From Chondrosia reniformis (lineage: Eukaryota; Porifera; Demospongiae; Chondrillida; Chondrillidae), in assembly GCA_947172415.1 (NCBI GenBank), contig OX359192.1:3412501-3476500 (forward strand): 64,000 nucleotides of DNA. The letters run 5' to 3'. The notes under the pieces are model-generated. The model saw only the letters and a program-made list of their open reading frames with translations, was not told where the DNA came from and made no database searches. The translations under genes and the position numbers were made by a program. This document shows positions 11,050-24,447 of this stretch, in pieces; the stretch's first letter is position 1, and each line of letters begins with the position of its first letter.

Positions 11050-14000
11050 TGAAGTACATATAACTAGTGCATGCAACCAGTACACACAACTAGTACATAC
11101 AACTAAAACATAAACTAGTACATACAGTTACTACACACAACTAGTTATGAGTACAGAAATGTAGTACATACAATTAGTACAAACAACAATTTACGAGTAC
11201 AAAAAAACTAATACATACAACTAATACATACAACTACTACATACAACTAGAACATAAATCTAGTACATACAACTAGTACATACATATTGTACCTACAAAT
11301 ACTAAATATACCTTGTACCAGTACATACAAATACTACAAACAACTAGTATCTATGACTAGTAAATAAAACTAGTATTAGTCCATACAACTAAAACGTACA
11401 ACTGTCACATTCAGCTGGTAATGTGTACATATAACTAGTAAATACATCTAGTATTTACAACTAGTACATACAACTATTAATTACAAGTAATACATACACC
11501 TACTACATAAAACTAGTACATACACATATAACTAGTACATATAAATAGTACTTACAACTACTAAATACAACTATTACATACAATGGTACATATCTAGTAC
11601 ATACGACTAGTACATATAATTAGTACATACAAATAGTACAAAAAGATAGTACATACAACTTGTAATTACCTAGTACCCACTATAACTACTACTATAAAGA
11701 ACCTATAACTATGACATACAGCCAGAACATATATACAACTAGTGCATACAAGTGGTACTTACAACTCGTACATATAACTAATGCATACAACTAGTACATA
11801 CACATAGTAAGTACATGTAGTACGTACAACTACTACACACACCTAGTCCATAAACCTAGTACACACAACTAGTACATACAAATAGTACATACAACTTGTG
11901 TCTAGTACATGCGACTAGGACCTACCTAGTACCTAGTATAACTAGGACTAGAACCTACAACCAGTACATACAACTAGTACATATAACTAGAACATACAGC
12001 TAGTATATACACCTAGTACACACAACTACTACATATAACTAGTACATACACATATACCTAGTACATGTAAATAGTACATACAACTAGTACATACAACTAT
12101 TACACACAACTAGTACATAAAACTAGTACACACAATTACTACATTAAACTAGTGCATTCACAGAAAACTAGCACATATAAATAGTATATACAACTAGAAC
12201 ATAAACTAGAACCTACAAGTGGTACATAAAACTAGTACATACAACTAGAAGCTACTTAGTACGTAGTTTAACTGGTACTAGAACCTACAACTAGTATCTA
12301 CACCTAGTCATACAACTAGTATCGAGTACATACAACTAGTACAAACAACTAGTACATACAAAGACTTCATACAACTAGTACCTACTTAGTACCTAGTATA
12401 ACTAGTACTAGAACATACCACTAGTACTTACTACTAGTACATACAGTTAATACATATAAATAGTGCATACAACAAGTACATACAACAATAACACACAATT
12501 AATACATACAAATAGTATATACAACTTGTGTCTAGTACATTCAACTAAAATCTCCCTAGTACCTAGTATAACTAGTACTAGAACCTATAACTTGTACATA
12601 CAACTAGTACATATATACAACTAGTACATAAAACTGGAATATACAATTAGTATATAGAACTAGTTCAAACGATTAGTACATACAACTAGTACCTACCTAA
12701 TACTTTGTTATAACTTGTACTTGAACATACAACTAGTACACACAACCAGTAAATATAACTAGTACACACAATTACTACATTAAACAACAACAAAATTAGA
12801 ACATACCATTAGTACATAGAACTAGTACAAGCAACTAGTACATACAACTAGTACAAACAACTGGTACATACAACTAGAACCTACCTATTACCTAGTCCAA
12901 CTAGTACTACAACCTACATCTAGTACATACAACTAATACATACAACAATTGCACACAAGGGGTACATACAACTAGTACATACAACTAGTACGTACAACTA
13001 GAACCAACCTAGTATCTAGTATAAACTAGTACTAGAACTTACAGCTATTTAGTACTTACAACTAGTATATACAACTAGTCCATATAAATGGTGGATACAA
13101 CTGGTACATTCAACTAGTACATACAACTAGTACAAACCACTGGTACATACAACTAGAACCTACCTATTACCTAGTCCAACTAGTACTACAACCTACATCT
13201 AGTACATACAACTAATACATACAACAATTGCACACAAGGGGTACATACAACTAGTACATATAACTAGTACATACAACTACTACATACAACTTGTATTGAT
13301 TACATAAAACTAGTACAAACAACTAGTACATACAACTAGTACGTACAACTAGAACCAACCTAGTATCTAGTATAAACTAGTACTAGAACTTACAGCTATT
13401 TAGTACTTACAACTAGTATATACAACTAGTCCATATAAATGGTGGATACAACTGATACATTCAACTAGTACATATAACTAGTACAAACAACTAGTATATA
13501 TCCCTAGTTCACACAACGACTAAATATAACTAGTACATACAACCTGTACCCACCTAGTAACCACTATAACTAGTACTAGAACCTATAACTATTCAATACA
13601 GCTAGTACATACAACTACTACATATACTTATTACATACACATATAACTAGTACACACAACTACTACATAAAACTAGTCCATACACAGGGAACTAGTACAT
13701 ATAAGTAGTATATACAACTAGAACATAAACTAGAACATACAACTAACACATTGAACTAGTACATACAACTAGAACCTATCTAAAACCTAGAACAACTAGT
13801 ACTAGAACCTACAACCAGTACTTACAACTAGTAAATACAACGAGTATCGAGTACATACAACTAGTACATACAACTAGTACAAACAAGTAGTACATACAAC
13901 TAGTCCATACAACTAGTACATACAACTAGTACCCACCTAGTACCTAGTATAACTAGTACTAGAACGTTCAACTAGTACTTACAACTAGTACACACAATTA

Positions 14001-16002
14001 GTACATATAACTAGTAAACACAACTGCAACAAAAACTAATTCATACACAGGTAACTAGTACATATAAATAGTGTATGCAACTAGAACATAAACTAGAATA
14101 TACAACTGGTACATTGAACTAGTACATCCAACTAGAACCTACCTAGTACCTAGTACAACGCGTACTAGAACATACAACTAGTACTTAAACAAGTACATAT
14201 AAATAGTGCATACAACTAGTACACACAACTAGTACATGCAACAAGTACAGACAACTAGTACATTCAACTAGTACATACAACTACTAAATATAACTAGTAC
14301 ATACAACTGGAACACACATCTGGTACATACAAATAATAAGTAAAACTAGTACATATAAATAGTGCATATATACAACTAGTACATGAAACTGCTACATACA
14401 ACTAGTACATACAACTACTAAATATAACCATTACATACAACGATTACACACAAATAAAACATACAACTCGTACATATAACTTGTACATACAAGTAGTACA
14501 CAAAACTAGTATGGCGTACATACAACTAGTACATACAACTAGTACAAACAATTAGAACATACAACCAGTACATATAACTAGGACGTACAACTAGTACACA
14601 CAACTAGTACAAACAATTAGAACATACAACCAGTACATATAACTAGGACGTACAACTGGTACACACAACTAGTAACGAGTACATACAACAAGTACATACA
14701 ACTAGTACAAACAATTAGAATATACAACTAGTACATACAACTGGAACATACAACTAGTACATAGCTACTACATACAACTACCACATAAAACTAGTACCTA
14801 CAACTAGTAAATATAACTAGTACTAGTACCTACAATTACTTACAATTACTAAATATATATAACTAGTACACAATACTAGTACACATAACTAGTACATATA
14901 ACTGGTACATTTAACTAGTACATATAAATAGTACATACAACTAGTTCATAAAACTAGTACATACAACTAGAACATGCAACTAGTATCTAGTATATACAAC
15001 TACAACCTACCTAGTACCTAGTATATCTAGTACAAGATTCAACAACTAGTACATACACATAGTACATACAACTAGTACATACAACTAAAAACTAGTACGT
15101 ACTACTAGTTTATAGAACGAGTACATAATACTAGAACATACAACTTGTATATACAACTTGTACATAGCTAACATTTATAACTAGTATATACATACAGCTA
15201 GTACATACAACTAGTACAAACAATTAGTACATACAACTAGTACCTACAATTAGTAAATATAACTAGTGCTAGTACATAAAACTATTGCATACAACTAGTA
15301 AATATAAGTGGTACAAACAACTAGTACATGCAACTAGTTCATACAACTAGTACACACCAAATAGTGCACACAACTATTATATACAATTAGTACTTTTAAC
15401 TAGTACATTCAACTAATACATACAACTTCGGCAAATAAATAGGACATATAACTAGTACATACACCTACTACATATAACTAGTAAAGACACATATACCTAG
15501 TTATAATAAATAGTACATACACATTGTACATACAAATAGTACATACGATTAATACATAAAATTAATTCATAGAATGAGTAGATAATACTAGAACCTAAAA
15601 CTTGTATATACAACTAGTACATAGCTACTACATACAACTAGCGTATACGTAAAACTAGTACGTACAACTAGTACATAAAACTAGTAAATACAACTAGTAC
15701 TAGTACATAAAACTTGTGCAGACAACTAGTACAAGGAACTAGTAAGTACAACTAGTACTAGTACATAAAACTTGTGCAGACAACTAGTAAAAGGAACTAG
15801 TAAGTACAACTAGTACATCCAAATAGTGCACACAACTAGTACACACAAGTAGAACATACAACTAGTACATTCAACTAGTACATACAACTGGTACAAAAAA
15901 CGAGGACATGTAACTTGTAAATACCTCTGCTTCATATAACCATTTCCTACACATATACCTAGTAATTATAAATGGTACACACAATTAGTACATTTAACAA
16001 TT
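11050..16002 (-). repeat. 13-bp minisatellite array, minus orientation (right arm)
   Basis: Mirror satellite of 3146-5155 plus about 2.94 kb found only here (about 12000-14938). Inside the extra part are nested duplications: a block starting GAACCTACCTATTACC recurs 279 bp later (12878 and 13157), its downstream part recurs at 351 bp (13001 and 13352) because the second copy has about 72 extra bp, and a roughly 60-bp unit is doubled near 14545-14665. No genes are seen. Confidence 0.95.
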
Positions 16003-16180
16003 AAACACAACAGGGGCAGTGGAAACGGCGGAAATGGCGGAAACCGTGAAAATGGCCAAGGAGGTTTTTGACGAAGCCACGAAGCTAGCATGCAGCTTTC
16101 TAACTAAGAGCGCTTAAGGCCGTCCTATTGTGAGAACGTTTAAAAACAGTGAGAGAGAACAAAAAATGGCCGTGCGCAAA
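16003..16180. other. Non-satellite insert, right-arm copy
   Basis: Reverse-complement partner of 2968-3145, with only a few base differences. No ORF, TIR or tail is seen. Confidence 0.75.
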
Positions 16181-16411
16181 ACAAGTAGTACATACAAGTT
16201 GTACATATAACTAGTACTTACTTCTAGTAAATACAACTAGTACATAAAACTAGTAAATATAACTAGTACATATAACTTGTATATATATAAATAGTACATA
16301 CAACTAGTACATGCAACAAGTATCTAGTACATACAACTACAACCTACCTTTTACCTAGTATAACTAGTACAAGAACCAACAACTAGTACATACATATAGT
16401 ACCTACAACTA
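16181..16411 (-). repeat. 13-bp minisatellite, minus orientation
   Basis: Mirror of 2737-2967. It abuts the TIR transposon at the TA target site (16410-16411). Confidence 0.9.
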
Positions 16412-17667
16412 CACAGGTGCCATATGACTGATCTGCGTGCTTTTACGTGTTTTTATAAACACTTTTAAAAGCAAGTTTCGTTCTAACAGAAACGATTTGC
16501 TAACTTAAACTGGTATACATCGAAGCGCTTATTTAAATGTCAGCGAAATCAAAAATTTGAGCGAGATTGAACAACCAATATTGAAGATATAAAGTGTTAA
16601 AAAGGGGCGATTTTAAAACTTTCAGACACTATGCGCTTAGTCTAGGAAAAAGCTAGAACTACGTTCTATACTTTATTGGAAAGGTTACAATGTATTCTAA
16701 CAAAATTAAGAAGTCCGTTTCGATTCGCCCATCCGTTGAGAAGAAAACTGTGAAAATACACTTTTAATAGATTAGTAAATGCTATTTAATCTTTCATATC
16801 TTGGGAAATAAAGCTCAGACGCAAACGGACTTCTTAATTCTTACTAAATGACACTCACTGAATCCATTGAAGCTGACTACGTGACTATGAGGATCTTCTA
16901 ACTTAAGAGCATAGGTAATTTTCCTTCACTTCTGCAACAGACGCCATTTCTTAACATTTAAATCATATTCATTAGCAAATAAGTTTATTCATGGGATGAT
17001 TTACACATTTGAAACGCAAACGGTGAAATTTTATAGCCGGATGTTAATATTGCGCAAATCCTAAGTTGTGTAACTGGTATACATGTATGTATGTATGTTG
17101 ACGCAAGTGATCGAGGATTGCCGTAAGGTGTTATTCACACTAAGGATCGCCAATTTTCGAATATTCGTCTACAACAGAGAAGATTATGCCCCCCAAAAAG
17201 GCAAGAGGGATATCAGTCGATAATCAGATTGCTCTGAAGTTCAACTGCGGCTTTGCAAGAGTTGCTGCATACGAATTATTCGTTAACAAAAGATACGTAA
17301 AAAGTAAGTATTCGACGATAGCTAGAGAAGTGAATCATTTTATAGCTTTACATTAATTGTATAATACAATACGTACGAAGTGAGACGATTAAATAAAACA
17401 TTAATAGGATACGAAGTGAGACGATTATAAGACAATGATACGAAGCGAGGTGATAATATACGATATGTAAATCAATTAAGCCAAAGGATGCTAAAACCAA
17501 TTTAACAATGGACAATTTTAAATTCCTTCCGGTGTGTAACCGATAACACTAAATGACGCATTCACTCTTAACGATTGAAAACGAAAATTCTTTATTAATT
17601 ATCGCTTGTTACGTGTTGATCGCTATAAGGCAGCCTATCCCTAAGGAACAGTCATAAGGTACCAGTG
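16412..17667 (+). mobile_element. TA-target TIR transposon, copy 1 (1256 bp)
   Basis: The ends are imperfect terminal inverted repeats: CACAGGTGCCATATGACTG at the left and, read from the other end, CACTGGTACCTTATGACTG. The element is flanked on both sides by TA, the apparent target duplication. Near the right end, imperfect repeats of GATACGAAGTGAGACGATTA occur three times (17370-17455). A short open exon-like segment lies at 17186-17303. There is no transposase-sized ORF, so this copy is non-autonomous or a fragment of something larger. Copy 2 is at 28406-29438, and a partial copy made by the palindrome is at 2487-2736. TA duplication suits the Tc1/mariner group, but the TIR is not one I recognise. 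Confidence 0.85.
17186..17303 (+). pseudogene. Exon-like ORF in TIR transposon copy 1
   Basis: It starts with ATG and reads MPPKKARGISVDNQIALKF, then NCGFARVAAYELFVNKRYVK, and runs into GTAAGT, a good 5' splice site. The core FNCGFARVAAY-LF-NKR is shared with copy 2 (28598-28689), where surrounding DNA has diverged, which suggests real coding constraint in the past. The lysine-rich start could be a nuclear signal. The two copies place GTAAGT at different distances and phases after NKR, so the splice site is uncertain. No known domain is recognised. Confidence 0.5.
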
Positions 17668-18727
17668 TAGTACATACTACTAGTATATACAACTAGAAAC
17701 TAGTACATACTACTAGTTCATAGAACAGTTACATAATACTAGAACATACAACTTGTAAATGCAACTAGTACCTACAACTACTAAATATAACTAGGACTAG
17801 TACATAAAACTAGAACATGCAATTAGTACTTGCAACTAGTACATTCAAATAGTACAAACAACTAGGACAAACAACTAGGTCATATAACTGTTACATATAC
17901 CTACTACATATACCTAGTAAATACACATATACCTTGTAATAATAAATAGTACTTACAACTAGTACATACAGCTAGTGCATACAACTAGTACATATAACTA
18001 GTACATAAACATATAACTAGTACATACATTAATAACTGTTACTTATAAATAGTACATACACATAGTTCATACAACTAGTACATACAACTAGAAACTAGTA
18101 CATACAACTAGTTCATAGAACGAGTACATAATACTAGAATGTACAGCTTGTATGAACAACTAGTACATAGCTACTACATACAACTAGTATATACGTACAA
18201 CTAGTACCTACAACTCGTACATAACTAGCACATACAACTAGTACATAAATCTAGTACAAACAATTAGTATATACAACTACTACATACAACTACAACATAA
18301 AACTAGTACCTACCACTAGTAAATATAACTAGTACTAGTACATAAAACTAGTGCACACAATTAGTACATACAACTAGTAAAAACAACTAGGACATAAAAC
18401 TAGAACATAAGCCTACTACATATGACTAGCACATACACATATACCTAGAAATTATAAATAGCTCATACAACTAATACATACAGCTAGCGCATACAACTAG
18501 TATATACAACTAGTAAATACAACAAGTACATACAACTAAAAACTAGTATATACAACTAGCTCATAGAACAAGTACAAAATACTAGTACGTACAACTTGTA
18601 TATTCAACTAGTACATAGCTAATACATACAACAAGTAAAAACAACTAGGACATATAACTAGTACATACACCTACTAGCATATAACTAGCCCATACACATA
18701 TACCTAGTAATTGTAAATAGTACATGA
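17668..18727 (-). repeat. 13-bp minisatellite array, minus orientation
   Basis: Units read CATACAACTAGTA. A longer word is repeated several times here: CTAGTTCATAGAACGAGTAC, followed by ATAATACTAGAAC (near 17690, 18108 and, in variant form, 18548). The same word recurs near 15108 and 35550. No genes are seen. Confidence 0.95.
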
Positions 18728-18804
18728 CTCTTCAGGTTTAGTTCCCTTATAGGCTCTTTACAGAATAGGCATAGCATGTAGGAAAATGGTATCTTAGATT
18801 TTTC
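18728..18804 (-). mobile_element. 77-bp fragment of an unclassified repeat family (copy C)
   Basis: Reverse complement of the first 77 bp of the repeats at 44058-44691 and 60619-61159, beginning GAAAAATCTAAGATACCATT when read on the minus strand. It is bounded by satellite on both sides. It shares the same outer end as the two longer copies, which marks that end as a true element terminus. Confidence 0.75.
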
Positions 18805-19310
18805 ATGTAACTAGTACATACAACTAGTTCATGAAATTAGTACATACAACTAGTACATACAACTAGTACCTTCCTAGTACCTAGTATAACTAGTACAAGA
18901 ACCTACAACTAGTACATACAACTAGTACATAATACATAGCTAGTACATACAACTAGTATATACATACAACTAGCATATATAACTAGTACACACACCTACT
19001 ATATATAATTAATACATAAAAATATAAGTAGTACATATAAATAGTACATACACATAGTACACCCAACTAGTTCATACAACTCTACATGCAACTATGACAT
19101 AGAACGAGTACATAAAACTAGGACCTATAACTAGTACACAGGCCTACTACATACAACAAGTACATAAATATATAACTGGTATATATAAATAGTGCATCCG
19201 TATATTACATACAACTAGGACATAAAACTGGTGCATACAACTTTAAACTAGTACATACAGCTAGTATATACATAAAACTAGTACATTTAACTAGTACATA
19301 AAACTAGTAT
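18805..19310 (-). repeat. 13-bp minisatellite array, minus orientation
   Basis: It contains the recurrent higher-order word ACCTTCCTAGTACCTAGTAT (18872) and a block with ACATAGAACGAGTACATAAA (19098) that recurs near 26026 and 27891. Confidence 0.95.
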
Positions 19311-20199
19311 CAGAGTAAGGCAAGCGAGAGTGTTCTGCTAGCAAATGAACGAACTTTGAAAAATGCCATTATGTTTTCTTCTTCATCTTCTTCCCCTGCT
19401 GTAACTAAACAAGGAAATAAGCTTTCGGCCTACTTTTGAAGCGAAAATACTACAAATTTTCCGCGCTGTATTCTTTTGTAGAAGCGGGAGCGATAACGTT
19501 ATTATTGAGCATGACGGTTTTCGTCAAGGCTTCAATAAATTTGCCATTTGATGACGTCACATCAGCCTGAGATTGCAAAACCAAAATGGTCTGTTATATA
19601 ATTCCTTGCTTAGGCTCCATAAAAAGTACAGAAACTAGAGAATAATAAAAATTTTATACAAAAATAGTAGAAGATATAGGGATGGCACAAAAAGCACAGA
19701 AACAAGAAAGGGATGTTACAGAGTGAAGAATTATTTATGCTTGAGTCACCCAACACCCTTGCTTGTAGGATTCATGCATAAATAATTCTTCCTTGCACGA
19801 GATTGCAACTAAAGTACGGTCGAAGTCACTGGGAAAAGGATCAATTGCAGAACTGGGTATGGACTTGAAGTCCCTTGTGTTTATCGTCTGTACGGCCACA
19901 AAAGTACATTCAATGACTTAAAGAGTTCTGTCAAGACTCAGAGAAAAATCACTCTTGCCAGAATCATCTGACTGAAGCTTACACTTATTTATATAGTCTG
20001 CATTATAGAGTATATTTTCTATTATAATAAATACATTGGGACCTATTTACATGTCCACAATACGGAATAAAGAGTTGTCCGTATTTAGGAGGGTGCCATT
20101 GTATCGTGGTTAATGGATTTTCAATAGGGACTGCAACAATGTGTCCGCACTAGCAAGGTATCCACTATCAGAAGGTGTCCGTTAAGGGAGGTTCCACTG
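19311..20199. mobile_element. Pogo/Tigger-like transposon remnant with one recognisable terminus
   Basis: About 890 bp of normal-complexity DNA. The right end, read inward on the minus strand, is CAGTGGAACCTCCCTTAACG followed by GACACC, with TA immediately outside. This resembles the CAGT..AACCTC termini of pogo/Tigger-type transposons. The left end (CAGAGTAAGGCAAGCGAGAG) does not match it, so the element is deleted or composite. No transposase ORF is seen. An internal hairpin is listed separately. The match rests on remembered family termini, not a search. Confidence 0.6.
19725..19791. other. 16-bp inverted repeat (potential hairpin)
   Basis: GAAGAATTATTTATGC at 19725-19740 and its exact reverse complement at 19776-19791, with a 35-bp loop. 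It could be a nested MITE remnant or the scar of one. Confidence 0.75.
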
Positions 20200-23100
20200 T
20201 AGTACTAGAACCTACAACTAGTACATAAAGCTAGCACATACAACTAGTACAGGCAACTAGTACATACAACTGTTACATACAACTACTACATATAACCAGT
20301 ACATACACATATAACTAGTATATAAAAGTAGTACATACACCTAGTACATACAACTAGTACATACAAAACGTACATACTACTAGTACATATATACAACTAG
20401 TACATACAACTAGTGCATACAACCAGTATATACAACTAATACCTTATAGTAGTCCTAAAAATTAGTACATACAACTAATACCTACACAATACTTACTATA
20501 AGTAGTACTAGAACCTATAACTAGTACATACAGCTAGCGCATACAACTAGTACAAGCAACTAGTACATGCAACTAGTACATACAACTAGCACATATAACT
20601 AGTACACAGAACTACTACATATAACCAGTACATACACATATAACTAGTACATAGAAATAGTACATACACCTAGTACATAAAATTAGTACATACACATATA
20701 CCTAGAAAATATAAATGGTACATACAACTAGTACATACAGCTAGTGCATACAGCTAGTACATATAACTAGTCCACACACATATAACTAGTACATCCAACC
20801 AGAACATACAACTAGTATCTAGTACATACAACTAGAACATACAACTAGTACTTAGCTAGTACATACAACTACTATATACGTACAACAAGTACACAGAACT
20901 TGTACATATAATTAGCACATACAACTACTACATACAGCTACTACATACAACTAGTCCCTACAACTAGTAAATATAGCTAGTTCTAGTACATACAACTAGC
21001 ACATACAACTAGTACTTGCAACCAGTACATATAACTAGTGCACACACTTACTACATAAAACAAATACATAACTAGTATATATGAATAGTACATAAACATG
21101 GTACATACAACTAGTACATTAAACTAGTATAAACAACTAGTAAATATATAAAACTAGTAGTACATACAACTAGTACATACAACTAGTACATAAAATTAAT
21201 AGGTACAACTAGTTCAAACAACTGGTAACTAGTACATATAACTAGTACATGCGTCTAGTACATACAACTAGTACATACAACTAGTTCATAAAACTAGTAT
21301 ATAGATAGTACAGAGAACGAGTGCATACATCTTGTACATACAACTGGTTCATATCTAGTATATACAACTAATACATACAACTAGTACATACAATTAGAAC
21401 ATACAACCAGCAAATACAGCTAGTACATAAAAGTACAACATATACCTAGTACATACACATATAAATAGAACATATACATAGTTCGTACAACTAGTATATA
21501 TAACTAGTACAAATAACTAATACAAACACCCAGTACATACAAATGTAATGACTACATATAAGTAGTACATACAACTAGTACATATAACTAGTACATACAA
21601 CAATTACACACTACTAATACATTCAACTAGTATATATAACCACTACATTCGACTTGTAAATACAAAGAGTATTGAGTACACACAACTAGTACATACAACT
21701 AGTACACACAAATAGTACATTCAACTAGTAAATATAACTAGTACATACTACTAGTACATAAAACTAGTACATATAAATGGTACATATAACTAGTACATAT
21801 AAATAGTACATGCAACAAGTATCTAGGACATACAACTAGAACCTACCTAGTACCTGGTATAACTAGTACAAGAATCAACAACTGGTAAATACACATAGTA
21901 CATACAACTAGTACAAACAACTAGTACATACAACTAGAAACTAGTAAATACCACTAGTTCATAGAACGATTACATAATAATAGAACATACAACTTGTATA
22001 TACATCTATTACATAGCTAATATTTATAACTAGTATATACATATAACTCTTACGTACAACTGGTACATAACTACTACATACAACTTCTAAATACAACTAG
22101 TACCTACAACTAGTAAATATAACTAGGACTAGTACATAAAACTAGGGCATACAACTAGTACATACAATTAGTTCATACAACTAGTACATGCAACTAGTAC
22201 ATACAACTAGTACATACACCAACTACATATAACTAGTAAATACACGTATACCTTATAATTATAAATAGTACACACAATTAGCACATACAGCTAGTGATTA
22301 CAACTAGTACCTATAACTAGTACACCAACATATAGCTAGTACATACACATAAAACTGGTACTTATAAAGAGTACATACACATAGTACATACAACTACTTC
22401 ACAAAACTAGTACATACAACTAGTACATACAACTAGAGACTACTATATACAACTAGCTCACAGAACAAGTAAATAATACTAGAACGTGCAACTTGTATAT
22501 TCAACTAGTACATAGCTACTACATACAACTAGGAAAAACAACTAGGACATATGACTAATACATACACCTACTGCATATAACTGGTACATACACATTTACC
22601 AAGAAATTATGAATAGTACAAACAACTAGTACATACAACTAGTTCATAAAACTAGTACATACAACTAGAACATACAACTAGTACCTTCCTAGCACCTAGT
22701 ATAACTAGGACAAGAACCTACCACTAGTACACACAACTAATAGATACAACTAGAACATACAACCAGTACATAGCTAGTACATACAACTAGTATATACATA
22801 CAACTTGTACCTACAACTAGTACCTACAAATAGTTAATATAGATAGTACTAAACCATACAACTATATAGTACATACAACTAGTACTTGCCACTAGTACAT
22901 ATAACTAGTACACAAATCTAAAACCTATAACTAATACATAAAAATATAACAGGCAACTAGAAACTGGTACATACAACTAATATATACATAAAACTAACAC
23001 ATTTAACTAGTACATACAAATAGTATATACATACAACTAGTACAACTAGTATATACAATTAGGTCATACAACTAGTTCATAAAAGGAGTAACTAGTACAT

Positions 23101-24447
23101 ATAACTAGTACATGCAACTAGTACATACTACTGATACATACAACTAGTTCATAAAACTAGTACATACAACTATTTCATACAACTAGTAACTAGTACATAC
23201 AACTAGTACATGCAACTAGTTCATACAACTAGTAACTAGTACATGAAACTAGTAAATGCAACTAGTAAATACAACTAGTATATACAACTAGTACATACAA
23301 CTAGAATATACCTAGTACCTACTATAACTAGTACAAAACCTACAACTAGTACTTTCAACTGGTACATACAACTAGTTCATACACATATAACTATTACATA
23401 TAAAGAGTACACATACCTAGTTCATTCAACTAGTACATACAACTAGTACTTACAACTAGTACATACAAGTAGTATTACAACTACTACGCACAATTAGTAC
23501 ATACAACTAGTACATACATACAAATAGCACATACAATCCGTACATACAACTAGTGCATACAACTAGTACATAAAGGTAGTTCAATCAACTAGGACATATA
23601 ACTGGTGCACACACCTACTACATATAACTAGTACCTACCCCTAATCCTAGTTCATATAAATAGTACATACAACTAGTATATACAGCGAGTGCATACAGTT
23701 AGTACATATAACTAATACATACAACTAGTACATATATCTATAGCACAAACATATAATTAGTCCATATAAATAGTACATACAACTAGTACAAACAACTAGT
23801 ACATACAATTAGCATATACCCACAACTACTACATTAAACTAGTACATATAACTAGTACATATAATTAGCGCATATAACTAGTACATATGACTAGTGCATA
23901 TAAATAGTACATACAAGTAGGAAGAACAAACTACAAGTACACACAACTAGTAAAACAACCACGGTATATACAACTAGTTCATAAAACTAGTTCATAAAAC
24001 TAGTTCGTACAACTAGTTCATACAACTAGTAACTAATACATATAACTAGTACATGCAACTAGTACATACAACTGGTACATTCAACTAGTACATACAACTA
24101 TGACAAACAACTAGGACATATAATTAGTACATACACCAACTACATATAACTAGTAAATACACATATACCTTGTAATTATAAAAGGTACATACAACTAGAA
24201 CATACAACTGGTTTACAAACATATAACTATTACATTTAACTGATACTTATAAATAGTAAATACACATAGTATATACAAATAGTAGATACTACTAGTACAT
24301 ACAACTGCTACACACAACTAGTACCTACTACTAGTAAATATAACTAGAACTAGTTCATAAAACTGGTGCATACAACTAGTACATGCGATTAGTACATACA
24401 ACTAGTACATCCACACTGTACAGACAAATTGTACATACAACTAGTAC
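20200..24447 (-). repeat. 13-bp minisatellite array, minus orientation
   Basis: A 4.2 kb array with the CATACAACTAGTA-type unit and repeated higher-order words, for example CCTAGTACCTACTATAACTA near 23310 and the ACATATAACTAGTACATACA word many times. Plain-sequence interruptions are absent. No gene is seen. Confidence 0.95.

Larger units (their letters stand above)
8222..16661 (+). repeat. Right arm of large inverted repeat (palindrome)
   Basis: Partner of 2487-7983. The innermost matching base pair is 7983 with 8222, and the outermost match is 2487 with 16661. Coding DNA in the two arms is nearly identical: the 265-codon RT segment is the same in both, and the 489-codon segment differs at about seven residues. 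The arm is about 2.94 kb longer than its partner because of satellite at roughly 12000-14938. Confidence 0.95.

Noticed and set aside
1-17700. Palindrome as a sequencing or assembly artefact (missed adapter, chimeric read)
   Set aside because: The arms differ by base changes, by about 2.9 kb of satellite and by the extent of the transposon at the outer edge, which a simple read fold-back would not give. I cannot exclude an artefact without the reads.
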